DNA from: a virus
Virus record (IMG/VR): IMGVR_UViG_3300049914_000195
Coordinates: 1-20,266 of that record
Length of the DNA stretch: 20,266 nucleotides
Reading direction: 5' to 3' (one strand)
The translations under genes were made by a program, and so were the position numbers. Position 1 is the stretch's first letter. Each line of letters opens with the position of its first letter. Below are positions 6,753 to 14,126 of the stretch, piece after piece. The notes beneath the pieces were generated by a model. It saw only the letters and a list, made by a program, of their open reading frames with translations. It had not been told where the DNA came from and did no database searches.

Positions 6753-8144
6753 ATGCCTGACTTTTCAACGATCATTCAAGACCCCACGATTCGCCAGATC
6801 GTCCAGGAGAACATCCTGGAACGTGCGTTCCACGACGCTCTCTTTCCTCGACTTTTGTACAGAGGAGAAGCGACTCCTCAACTGTGGCCTGCCAATGTAG
6901 GCGACTCGATGGTCTTCACAGGCGTCGGGCTCATCAAGCCGAAGATGGCCCCTTTGGCTCCTGGTCTGGACCCGACCCCGTCGAGCTACCAGTCTGAGCA
7001 ATGGCCTGCGACGATTCAGCAGTACGCAGACACGATCGACACTCACATGCCGACAAGCATCGTGGCGATTGCCAACCTGTTCCTTCGGAATGCTCACCAG
7101 CTCGGAATGTCTGCTGGCCAAGCACTCAATCGCCTCGTTCGTGACCGTCTGTACAACGCGGCTGTGAGTGGGAACACAGTGACGACCGTGGCTCAGGGTG
7201 GTGGTGGCTCTGCTTCGATGCACGTGCAGCGCCTGAACGGGTTCACCAAGGCTCGCCGGCCGGATCTTCCCACCGGGAGCCCGGTTCGGTTCGACACGGT
7301 CTCCGCAACGAACCCTCTCGCAATTACCATTGGAGGCTCGGCTGCTTCCGTGGTTGGTTTCACTCCGGACATTGCTGGAGACGAAGTTGGCCCTGGTGTG
7401 CTCACCCTCGCTGTTGCAACGACTTGGGCTGCACGAGTCGCTGTGCTCGCTTCGGATGCCTCGTTCTTGCAGAGGGTTGGTGGTGGGGCAACCATCGACG
7501 CGCTGACGGCTGCCAACATCATGACTCTTGCGGACATCCGCTCGGTCGTGGCTCGGTTCTGGCAGCAGAACGTTCCGGAGCAGCCTGACGGAAGGTTCCA
7601 CTGTCATCTCTCTCCATCTGCGCAATCCGAGATCTTTGCAGACGCTGAGTTCCAGCGTCTGCTCACGGCTCTGCCGGACTACTACATGTACAAGCAGTTC
7701 GCCCTCGGCGAGCTTCTTGGAGTGGTCTTCTTCCGGAACTCTGAGGCGCCAATCGCCCAGACGGTCGAAGGTGGGCCGACTGCTGTGTACAGCTCTTCGG
7801 ATCCTCTCGCCCTGGAGCTCTATACGACTGGCATCGCAACGGGCATTCCCGTCCAGCACACGCTGTTCGTGGGGCAAGGGCTGATCCATGAGTACTACCA
7901 GGAACTCTCGCAGCTCATCACAGAGGCAGGGGTCACCGGTCGGGTTGGAGAGCCTCGGATCACCAACAACTCCATCGAGGTTTTCTCGGAGCGCATCCAG
8001 CTCATTCTCCGTGCTCCGCTCAACCGCTTGCAGGATCTCGTTTCGACATCCTGGAAGTTCATTGGTGACTGGCCTGCGCGGACGGACGTAACGACTGGTG
8101 ACGGTGCTCGCTACAAGCGCGCCACAGTGATTCAGCACGCATAG
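6753..8144 (+). CDS. Major capsid protein, N4 gp56-like (HK97 fold)
   Basis: I place the start at ATG 6753 because AGGAG at 6741-6745 lies seven bases upstream, whereas the earlier in-frame ATG 6747 is only one base from it. The product is 463 residues. The N-terminus (IIQDPTIRQIVQENILERAF) and the segment TPSSYQSEQWPATIQQYADT look like the N-arm and extended-loop region. The stretch from about residue 258 (ADIRSVVARFWQQNVPEQPD, then FHCHLSPSAQSEIFADAEF) is the recognisable N4 gp56-type core. It is followed by LGVVFFRNSEAPI and a late GQGLIHEYYQELSQLI segment. The length suits this family, which forms the icosahedral shell. The gene follows the scaffold candidate and is followed by a structured non-coding region, not directly by the next gene. 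Confidence 0.88.
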   Translation: MPDFSTIIQDPTIRQIVQENILERAFHDALFPRLLYRGEATPQLWPANVGDSMVFTGVGLIKPKMAPLAPGLDPTPSSYQSEQWPATIQQYADTIDTHMPTSIVAIANLFLRNAHQLGMSAGQALNRLVRDRLYNAAVSGNTVTTVAQGGGGSASMHVQRLNGFTKARRPDLPTGSPVRFDTVSATNPLAITIGGSAASVVGFTPDIAGDEVGPGVLTLAVATTWAARVAVLASDASFLQRVGGGATIDALTAANIMTLADIRSVVARFWQQNVPEQPDGRFHCHLSPSAQSEIFADAEFQRLLTALPDYYMYKQFALGELLGVVFFRNSEAPIAQTVEGGPTAVYSSSDPLALELYTTGIATGIPVQHTLFVGQGLIHEYYQELSQLITEAGVTGRVGEPRITNNSIEVFSERIQLILRAPLNRLQDLVSTSWKFIGDWPARTDVTTGDGARYKRATVIQHA

Positions 8145-8145
8145 G

Positions 8146-8607
8146 AGCCATAGGCTTCATGGGCTGTGTTGCTGCCATCGTTCTACTTTTGCAGGGCTTG
8201 TCCCTGCATTCCGGGAGCCTTTGTGCTCCCATCTCGGCTGCCTTTGTGCAGCCTCTAGGAGCGCATGAACGACAGTTCATTTCAGGTCTAGCTGACGCTG
8301 TGACCTGGCACTCCGCAGACTCTAGATTACCTTTCGGTGATCGCGCCAGTGAGTCTGTTTACGGGCCTTTGATCCCACGGTCGGGATCTCTTTTGGCCCT
8401 GTGCAGAGAAGCAAACCCTGGCTTTTGCCATGGAACCGCTTTCTCTGCTTTTGGTGGCCCCACCTTCGCAGCTTTTTGCTGCACTCATTGGTGTGGACAT
8501 TTCGATGCGCTTTACGCTCATCAAAGTAGAGCGCTGCTCGGCTCGTCTCTGTTACCCCTACGGCTCGGGTAGAGCCGGTTATTACAGAGACATCTTGCAG
8601 CGCTCTG
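8146..8607 (+). ncRNA. Candidate large ornate structured RNA after the capsid gene
   Basis: There is no convincing gene here, but the region is a nearly continuous series of plus-strand hairpins. Stems (5' arm/3' arm): AGCCAT 8146-8151 with 8159-8165 (one bulge); TGCAGGG 8190-8196/8202-8208; GGGAGC 8213-8218/8225-8230; GGCTGC 8236-8241/8248-8253; ATGAAC 8265-8270/8275-8280; CAGGTC 8283-8288/8302-8307 enclosing AGC/GCT; CAGACTC 8316-8322/8351-8357 enclosing GATTACC 8325-8331/8336-8342 (one G-U); GGGCC 8363-8367/8395-8399 enclosing GATCCC 8371-8376/8383-8388; GCAGAGAAGC 8403-8412/8438-8448 (one bulge) enclosing TGGC/GCCA; GGTG 8453-8456/8461-8464; GCAGC 8468-8472/8478-8482; GATG 8504-8507/8519-8522; and AGAGCGCTGC 8528-8537/8597-8606 enclosing GTCTCTGT 8545-8552/8584-8591 and CGGCTC 8561-8566/8572-8577. 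By my count about 240 of 462 bases pair locally. The RNA would be co-transcribed with the capsid gene. Ends and function are unknown. Confidence 0.8.
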
Positions 8608-8631
8608 CCACCGTTCCTCAAGGAGAACATC

Positions 8632-9084
8632 ATGGCGAAGAAGGGCTTTGATCCAATCGAGAACGCCAAGGCGACCACGAAGGCATCTCCTGGAAGAGCT
8701 AGCACTCCAGAAGCTTCTGAGCCTGCACAACCATCCCAGCCTCTTCGAGCGAGGGGCGCACCTGGTGTTCTGGAGAACAGAGAGGCTCTGCAAGAGGGAG
8801 CTGACCACGAAACACATACGACTTTCGTGGGTGGATGTGAGGGGTGCGCAGCGGACGCCGCACGTGCAGCGGCCGAGCAGAAGGCAAAGGATGAAGAGAT
8901 TGCCAAGGCTATCCCGGATTTTGCACCAACCATCGAAGCACAGCGCTTTCGTGTGACTGAGCGCAAGATCATCATGAGCAATGGGTCACTGACAACGCTG
9001 GCAGCAGGGTCGATTGTCAGTGTACTGACGCATGACCTTGCGTCCTTGCGTACTCAAAACGTGAAGATGGAGCCTGTAGAGTAG
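8632..9084 (+). CDS. Hypothetical phage protein with conserved C-terminal beta segment
   Basis: This 150-residue protein starts at ATG 8632 with AAGGAG at 8620-8625 as ribosome binding site. Residues 1-60 are low-complexity and proline and alanine-rich, followed by a GGCEGC knuckle near 67-72 and a charged alanine-rich helix (ADAARAAAEQKAKDEEIAKA). The last 45 residues (FRVTERKIIMSNGSLTTLAAGSIVS, ending LRTQNVKMEPVE) resemble a tail module I have seen in proteins encoded just after phage capsid genes, where a short strand pair is followed by a helix and a final EPVE-like end. A capsid-associated or connector-adjacent role is plausible but not shown. It is the first gene after the structured RNA region. 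Confidence 0.75.
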   Translation: MAKKGFDPIENAKATTKASPGRASTPEASEPAQPSQPLRARGAPGVLENREALQEGADHETHTTFVGGCEGCAADAARAAAEQKAKDEEIAKAIPDFAPTIEAQRFRVTERKIIMSNGSLTTLAAGSIVSVLTHDLASLRTQNVKMEPVE

Positions 9085-9114
9085 AGGCTCTTCAATGGAG
9101 GCAGTTGGCTGCAC

Positions 9115-9516
9115 ATGGCGTTCACGACCCCAGAACGTGAGAGGATCCGGTATCACTTAGGGTACGGGTCTGTCCAGCCTGCTGCTTCGATCCAATACGG
9201 TCTTCCGCGCCCTATTCAGACGATGTTCCTTGTTGAGACAGCAATGTCCAACATCCTTGTGGAAGCAGAAGACAAGATACGTCGAATCCTAGGTGTGATG
9301 GATGGCATTGAAGAACAGATGATCGACGCACAGCCACGCCTTGCAGCAACTCAGCTTGACGAGCTGCACATCCGAGGGGACGAAACAGACGCTCTGGAGA
9401 ATGAGTACGTTCGATGGGGCTGTCGCCTCTCGGACATCTTGATGGTCCCCATCTATGCTTATAGTACCAAGTACAAAGGGCACTTCGGTGGGTGCAACCT
9501 TCCAGTGAGAGGGTGA
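9115..9516 (+). CDS. Putative head-tail connector / head completion protein
   Basis: This 133-residue protein starts at ATG 9115 with GGAGG at 9097-9101 upstream. It is mainly helical, begins with TTPERERIRYHLGYGSVQPAAS and continues with a long helix (ILVEAEDKIRRILGVMDGIEEQM). It ends in YAYSTKYKGHFGGCNLPVRG. Small helical proteins encoded directly after the capsid gene and before the neck genes in myovirus operons are usually head-completion or adaptor proteins that close the head and accept the tail. The assignment comes from size, fold type and position; I cannot name an exact family. Confidence 0.65.
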   Translation: MAFTTPERERIRYHLGYGSVQPAASIQYGLPRPIQTMFLVETAMSNILVEAEDKIRRILGVMDGIEEQMIDAQPRLAATQLDELHIRGDETDALENEYVRWGCRLSDILMVPIYAYSTKYKGHFGGCNLPVRG

Positions 9517-9519
9517 CCT

Positions 9520-10071
9520 GTGCCATTTCCAGTTCACCCGAAGCCTTTCACAGACTTGAGTGGGCTAGACCTATCCAAAACGCTTGCGCGCAAGCTGATC
9601 CCTGTTGCGGATCATCTTAGGGACTTGCGTACAAAATTCGGAATGCGGCCCTATGAAGTCCACATTGTCCGAACGCGCTGGACAGGTGGCGAGCGCGGGG
9701 TCGGCGAGGAGTTTACGGAGTACGACGTAGCGATACTGCCGACTCCTAGGATCGCTGACTTGACAGGGCTTGCCGACATTGTGAACCCTGTGGGCCTTGA
9801 CGAGTTTGGCCCTGTGATCCTTGATGAGGTGAGTGGAAGATACACAGAAGACCAACTGACTGGCAACCATGATGACGGGACACCTTCTACAGAAGATGAG
9901 AACTTCTTCTACGAGGTGGTCTTTCCTATGCCAGATGGGATGTCTGGCAACGTCGAACGCAGAAGGTTCTTTCCTGCTTCAGCGCCTCATTACACAGCAG
10001 GGAAATTTGAGTGGGTCATCAGGCTTGAGCGCACGCGCTCCGACCGGGCTCGCGGAGATTCATCACCATGA
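9520..10071 (+). CDS. Putative neck / head-closure protein
   Basis: This 183-residue protein starts with GTG at 9520, four bases after the previous stop, with GAGAGGGTGA as possible ribosome binding site. After a helical N-terminus (LDLSKTLARKLIPVADHLRD) it appears beta-rich (RPYEVHIVRTRWTGG, EYDVAILPTPRIADL, NFFYEVVFPMPDG, KFEWVIRLERTRS). That pattern suits head-closure or stopper proteins that lie between connector and tail-completion genes. It overlaps the next start by four bases (ATGA), so the two products are coupled. No catalytic motif is visible. Confidence 0.6.
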   Translation: MPFPVHPKPFTDLSGLDLSKTLARKLIPVADHLRDLRTKFGMRPYEVHIVRTRWTGGERGVGEEFTEYDVAILPTPRIADLTGLADIVNPVGLDEFGPVILDEVSGRYTEDQLTGNHDDGTPSTEDENFFYEVVFPMPDGMSGNVERRRFFPASAPHYTAGKFEWVIRLERTRSDRARGDSSP

Positions 10072-10586
10072 ACAGGGTGGTCAAGATCGACGCGAAAGAC
10101 TATTCTGCCTATCTGCGAAACATCGCAACGGCAGAGATCCCAAAAGCTATTGAGCGTGGCTGTCTGTCTGGGGCTTTGCGCTGCATACCGATCGTCCAGC
10201 GCTCCACTGAGACAGCACCTCCAGCCAACCCAGCCGGAAAGGGGGTAGGGGGTGCATTCAACTATGGGGATTACAAACGCGCTTGGAAGGCTACACCAAC
10301 CAAGGGCGGAGCAGCTGTTTTCAATGATCGGCTATATGCAGCAGTCATTGAAGAAGGCAGACGCGCAGGAGCCAAGATGCCTCCTTCTGACCCAGACGTG
10401 ATTGCTCATTGGGTTCAGAGACACCTAGGCAAGTCGAAGAAGGAAGCCAAGCAGCTCAGCTTCGTCATTCGGCGTGCTATCAAGGCACGTGGACTCAACC
10501 CAAGGCGCGTCCTTGCACGTGCGATCCCAGAGATGGACAAAGCTGTAGACGAGGAGATCATCCGGGAGCTGGAGGCAGCCTACTGA
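10068..10586 (+). CDS. Tail-completion / HK97 gp10-like minor tail protein
   Basis: This 172-residue protein starts at ATG 10068 in an ATGA overlap. The layout resembles HK97 gp10-type neck and tail-completion proteins: an N-terminal helix pair with conserved small residues (CLSGALRCIPIVQRSTETAPP), a glycine-rich loop and beta segment (GKGVGGAFNYGDYKRAWKATP, AAVFNDRLYAAVIEEG), then the typical IAHWVQRHLGKSKKEAKQL, IRRAIKARGLNPRRVLARAI and a long C-terminal helix. The VIEEG stretch takes the place of the family's common VEFG. Such proteins join tail to head. The stop overlaps the next ATG (TGATG type). Confidence 0.72.
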   Translation: MNRVVKIDAKDYSAYLRNIATAEIPKAIERGCLSGALRCIPIVQRSTETAPPANPAGKGVGGAFNYGDYKRAWKATPTKGGAAVFNDRLYAAVIEEGRRAGAKMPPSDPDVIAHWVQRHLGKSKKEAKQLSFVIRRAIKARGLNPRRVLARAIPEMDKAVDEEIIRELEAAY

Positions 10587-11296
10587 TGACGATACCTCCT
10601 TCACTGCTTCCTGTCCGAACAGGCACACGGGTCATCCTCGATCCTGGTGACAAGCCCGTCTACAGCATTGTCCAGGAGACAGATGCACGCACAGCAATCG
10701 CACGTGGGCTGAAGGAGTACATAGAACAGCTTGAATGGAATGCGTATGGTGGGCGTTTGCTCCGCTTCAAGCACGTCTATGACACGTGGCCACAGTCGGA
10801 AGAGAAGGCTGAGTACCCGAGCGCGGCTGTTGCAGCAGTAGGGAAAGGGAACTACGACGCTTCCAGGTTGACGCCTGGAGCGTATGAGTCGACAGTTGAA
10901 GGGAAAGCACTGATCAAAACAAGCGAGATGACAATAGACGTTCAGTTGGGGATATGGGCCACAGACACGAAAGAGCGGATGTGGCTTGTTGCGATGCTTG
11001 AAGACAAGCTATCACCGACTGACTTCATGTACGGTTTGCGCTTGGAGCTTCCGCACTACTTTGGAGCACGAGCAACATACGAGCCTTTCGACATGGCGTA
11101 CGACGATTCTCCAGAGAACGCCATGAAGAGATCTCGTCTGGCGACTATCACGCTGCATGGGGCTATGTCTGTCCTTCGACTCGCACAGCTGCCTGGGATG
11201 CGACCCATGCCTGGAACGCAAATTGTCGAGCAGGACTCTGATTTTGAGGTTCCTGGAGATGGGGTCACACAGGTCTTTAGAGGTCAAACGGGTTGA
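10586..11296 (+). CDS. Putative tail terminator-like protein
   Basis: The same frame is open further upstream, but ATG 10586 overlaps the previous stop (ATGA), matching the style of its neighbours, so I start there (236 residues). The middle and C-terminal part (MTIDVQLGIWATDTKERMWL, KLSPTDFMYGLRLELPHYFG, then YDDSPENAMKRSRLATITL) follows the pattern of tail terminator and neck proteins, with a strand, a helix with an aromatic or acidic end, and a late strand pair. It lies directly before the sheath gene, the usual position of the tail terminator in contractile-tail phages. The assignment is by pattern and synteny. Confidence 0.6.
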   Translation: MTIPPSLLPVRTGTRVILDPGDKPVYSIVQETDARTAIARGLKEYIEQLEWNAYGGRLLRFKHVYDTWPQSEEKAEYPSAAVAAVGKGNYDASRLTPGAYESTVEGKALIKTSEMTIDVQLGIWATDTKERMWLVAMLEDKLSPTDFMYGLRLELPHYFGARATYEPFDMAYDDSPENAMKRSRLATITLHGAMSVLRLAQLPGMRPMPGTQIVEQDSDFEVPGDGVTQVFRGQTG

Positions 11297-11323
11297 TGTA
11301 GTATCTAGGTTTGGAGGTGCACT

Positions 11324-13321
11324 GTGTCGGGATTCATTAGAAGATACCCCTACTTTCCAGGTTTGGACGTCATTGCATTGATCGAAGGTGCTATCGTCAT
11401 TGATGCGCCTCCTCCTGGACAGATTCAGGGCGTTTCAACAGGAGTGGCTTGCCTTGTGGGTGAGTTTGCAGACATGACGTACGGTGTCTCTGTTGACTCA
11501 GCTGGAGCAGTGACCACCAAGCCACAGCCCATTGAAGTGTTTTCCAGCCAAGACATGCTGAACAAGGTTGGTGGTTGGGACGAGACCCTTGGCGAGTTTG
11601 GAGTGAGCGGAGGGAATGGGTTTGCGGCTCTCCGGAACAAGATGTTCTCCAGGCTCATACTCGTACCGATCAACCTGTGCAGCTCGAAGGGCATTCGCTT
11701 GTTCAGGCAGCTTGCCACGAACAAGAGCGCCACAGACCCGACGCCTGTTGTGCCTGTCCAAGGGGCAACAGTTGCGGCAGGGCGTGAGTTCAAAAGTGGT
11801 GTGAACAGAGCACGCATTGGGCAGGCGATTGCATTCTCTTCCGACCAAGCATACGAAAGCGGCGTTGATGGCGCGGTGACAGCAGCGGGCGCTCCTGCTG
11901 CAACACAGTCATTCGGCTCTGCGGGTGCCTCTTTCCTTACCGTGCAGCGACCGGATGGGAAGGTTGGCGTCAAGATCGGTGACGTGGTTGTCATCGGACA
12001 GATTGGTGGGGCGCTTGGGCTGGGCTCGAACGCTGCAACGTACCGTGTCCACTCTGTCACCAGCGCAGTAGCTCTCGTCTTGGAGAAGCTGGACGGATCA
12101 ACGTTCGATTGGGTGTCGACGGTAGCTTTGCCTTGGCGCATTCACGCTGGAGCTGCTGCTGACTCTGCTCCAGAAGGCAATGAGATCACAATGGTTGGAG
12201 GGTACGACGTTCCTGCACGCCCTCTCGACGCAACCATACCAGTTGACACGATCCTCGCGCCGACTGTTGTTCCTCCAGCCCCAGCAGCAACTTCATGGGA
12301 CTTGCTTTCCGGGCTTGGTGCACGAACCCAATCAGTTGATGGTCTGATTTACACTGCGGCAACCCAGGCACCGAACGCTGTAGCAAGTGCCAGTTTCGAG
12401 GCACTGTACGCTCTGGCAATCGATTCACTGCTTGACGACAGCTACCCAGCTCGGGATGTGAATATCATCTGGTCTGCTCGTACAGACGCAGTCATTCGAG
12501 CCAAGCTCAAGCAGCATGTTCTTCAGGCAAGCGCTCAAGGTGTGGGTCGCATTTGCACGATCTCCCCAGAAGTAAGCCAGCTCACCAAGGCAACGGTCCT
12601 TGGAGATGCAGACCCAGGGGTAGGGGCTAACAGAGACGAGAGTGTGATCTACTGCTGGCCAGGCGCACAGACGTTCATTCCAGAAGCTGTCACTTTCAAC
12701 ATCAAGACAGCGCTTGGGACGCTTGATCCCACAGGGCTCATCGATGACAGGACTGATGGTTGGCTCGCGGCGGTCATGTCCAACTTGCCTCCGGAGCAGA
12801 ACCCTGCTCAAAGCGGGCCTCCTGTCTCAACTGTGATGGCAGGCGTTCTCGGGTTCCAGCGTGGGATCACTGCTTTGTCCATGGCGGACTACATCTCTTT
12901 CCGCCAGCGAGGCATCGTTGCACTGAAGATCGACCGAACTGCTGGCCCTATCTTCCAGTCAGGTGTCACAACATCCCTCGTGAGCGGCCGGAAGAACATC
13001 AATCGCAGGCGGATGTCTTACTACATCGAGGACTCCGTCGCAGACAGGCTGAACCAGTTCTCCAAGCAGCTCATGACAAACCAGCTCAAGGACTCTGCGG
13101 TTGGAGAGGTCACTGCGTTCTTGCTCGACCTCCTTTCTCCAGACAACCCACCAGCTCAGCGCATTGCGGCGTTCCAAGTGGATAGGACTAGTGGAAACAC
13201 CCCTACTTCGCTTGCGCTTGGTGTGTACGTAATCATCGCGCGTGTGCAGACGCTTGCCAGTGCTGATTTCCTCGTGTTTAACGCGGAAATTGGGGAATCG
13301 GTCAAGGTCACAACGACGTAG
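11324..13321 (+). CDS. Contractile tail sheath protein
   Basis: This 665-residue protein starts with GTG 11324, six bases after GGAGG at 11313-11317. The first 30 residues (FPGLDVIALIEGAIVIDAPP) are strand-rich like sheath N-termini. A long variable middle region contains repeated small-residue beta segments. The last 150 residues have the conserved sheath pattern: YISFRQRGIVALKIDR, GRKNINRRRMSYYIEDSVAD, LNQFSKQLMTNQLKD, and a final strand set near VYVIIARVQTLASADFLVFN that donates to the neighbouring subunit in known sheaths. It forms the outer contractile layer around the tube and shows that this is a myovirus-type tail. Length is in the upper range for sheaths, with the extra residues in surface-exposed domains. 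Confidence 0.88.
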   Translation: MSGFIRRYPYFPGLDVIALIEGAIVIDAPPPGQIQGVSTGVACLVGEFADMTYGVSVDSAGAVTTKPQPIEVFSSQDMLNKVGGWDETLGEFGVSGGNGFAALRNKMFSRLILVPINLCSSKGIRLFRQLATNKSATDPTPVVPVQGATVAAGREFKSGVNRARIGQAIAFSSDQAYESGVDGAVTAAGAPAATQSFGSAGASFLTVQRPDGKVGVKIGDVVVIGQIGGALGLGSNAATYRVHSVTSAVALVLEKLDGSTFDWVSTVALPWRIHAGAAADSAPEGNEITMVGGYDVPARPLDATIPVDTILAPTVVPPAPAATSWDLLSGLGARTQSVDGLIYTAATQAPNAVASASFEALYALAIDSLLDDSYPARDVNIIWSARTDAVIRAKLKQHVLQASAQGVGRICTISPEVSQLTKATVLGDADPGVGANRDESVIYCWPGAQTFIPEAVTFNIKTALGTLDPTGLIDDRTDGWLAAVMSNLPPEQNPAQSGPPVSTVMAGVLGFQRGITALSMADYISFRQRGIVALKIDRTAGPIFQSGVTTSLVSGRKNINRRRMSYYIEDSVADRLNQFSKQLMTNQLKDSAVGEVTAFLLDLLSPDNPPAQRIAAFQVDRTSGNTPTSLALGVYVIIARVQTLASADFLVFNAEIGESVKVTTT

Positions 13322-13330
13322 GAGGTTCAC

Positions 13331-13981
13331 ATGCCACGAACAGAGATCATAAACACCAGTGGTGGGGCTGTGACTTTGCCTATGCCGTACGGCGTCATCG
13401 TTGCGGCAGGCAAGGGCGTCGTCGTTCCGGATGACGTCCCTACCGTCATGGGGCACCTTGGCAGTATGATCAATGGCATACTCAAGGTTCTGGCCGTCCC
13501 AGAAGGGTCAGCATACGATGTGCTGCCTGTTCCTGTAGGTACGGATTCTATTCAGCCGGAAGCGATTACAACAGAAAAGCTTGATGAACTTGCGGTAACA
13601 TACGAAAAGATCAGCTATGTTGATCCATTGGGCATACGCCCTTACTTTGTAATTGCAAGGACTTTTGTAGCTGGCATTGGTGGTGGAGCAGACGACATAG
13701 TCATCTACGATGCAAATGCCCCATTTTCTTTTCGCGTACTTGACGCTCAGGTGCTGGTCACAACCGTCGTTCCAGGTGGCACCATTACGATCAGAAATGC
13801 AAAAGCAGGTGGCGGTGTCGCTCTTTCAGACGCTTTTTCTACCGCTGCGCCTGGGAGGAACTGGGACTATGGCACCGTAGGGATCACTCCGGTGATCCCA
13901 GCGGGTGGAACTTTGGTCCTGCGCCGGAGCAATAACCTGAGTGCTGGGGAGATGCTCATACCTGTCATTCGGGTGCCTTGA
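13331..13981 (+). CDS. Hypothetical beta-rich virion protein between sheath and tube
   Basis: This 216-residue protein starts at ATG 13331 with GGAGG at 13321-13325, coupled to the sheath stop. The N-terminal 60 residues (EIINTSGGAVTLPMPYGVIV, VVVPDDVPTVMGHLGSM) resemble a small beta domain found in phage structural proteins. The C-terminal 110 residues (YFVIARTFVAGIGGGADDIVIYDAN, FRVLDAQVLVTTVVPGGTI, LVLRRSNNLSAGEMLIPVIRV) look like a jelly-roll or sandwich built of regular strands. Proteins at this position are often surface or fibre-attachment proteins. I do not recognise a named family. It is the last gene before a strong terminator. Confidence 0.75.
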   Translation: MPRTEIINTSGGAVTLPMPYGVIVAAGKGVVVPDDVPTVMGHLGSMINGILKVLAVPEGSAYDVLPVPVGTDSIQPEAITTEKLDELAVTYEKISYVDPLGIRPYFVIARTFVAGIGGGADDIVIYDANAPFSFRVLDAQVLVTTVVPGGTITIRNAKAGGGVALSDAFSTAAPGRNWDYGTVGITPVIPAGGTLVLRRSNNLSAGEMLIPVIRVP

Positions 13982-14068
13982 CACTCATGCACGAGGTTGC
14001 TAGCGTTATGACTTGATTGAGCCCCGCAAGGGGCACGCGAGTTCACTTCAGAGTTTTGAAGGATAGGC
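13982..14068 (+). promoter_or_regulatory. Structured segment ahead of the tail tube terminator
   Basis: This gap has no gene. GCCCC at 14021-14025 pairs with GGGGC at 14030-14034 around a GCAA loop, a GNRA tetraloop that is unusually stable and often takes part in RNA tertiary contacts. CTTCA at 14046-14050 can pair with TGAAG at 14057-14061. With the terminator that follows, this gives three consecutive hairpins. A TATGAC at 14007-14012 resembles a -10 box, but I find no matching -35 element. Confidence 0.5.
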
Positions 14069-14109
14069 GCGCGGGGTTGCCATCAGAGGCTCCCCGCGCT
14101 TTTTCTTTT
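14069..14109 (+). terminator. Strong intrinsic terminator before tail tube gene
   Basis: GCGCGGGG at 14069-14076 pairs with CCCCGCGC at 14092-14099, an 8-bp all G-C stem. A further GCC/GGC pair lies inside the loop (14079-14081 with 14088-14090). The stem runs straight into TTTTT, one C and TTTT at 14100-14109. This is the classical Rho-independent form and the best terminator in the window. The tail tube gene starts only 17 bases later, leaving little room for a promoter between them. Confidence 0.88.
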
Positions 14110-14126
14110 GAGCAAGGAGAGATCAA

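Noticed and set aside
6765-8138. 457-codon open frame antisense to the capsid gene
   Set aside because: The plus frame encodes a recognisable capsid protein. The antisense protein is rich in R, S, H and E with no motif, as expected of a shadow frame.
8159-8572. Open frame of 137 codons on the plus strand within the structured region
   Set aside because: It has no ribosome binding site before ATG 8159, an odd composition rich in L, S, C and F unlike its neighbours, and its bases are used up by hairpin stems. Structure explains the sequence better than coding.
8146-8607. tRNA or tRNA-like genes within the hairpin region
   Set aside because: I looked for a T-loop (GTTCRA) and a 7-bp acceptor stem with cloverleaf spacing and found none.
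8322-8981. 219-codon antisense frame crossing the structured region into the next gene
   Set aside because: It overlaps a supported gene with a good ribosome binding site and shows no family motif.
10409-10585. Upstream extension of the tail terminator-like gene to 10409
   Set aside because: It would overlap the preceding gene by almost 180 bases. ATG 10586 in an ATGA overlap fits the operon style.
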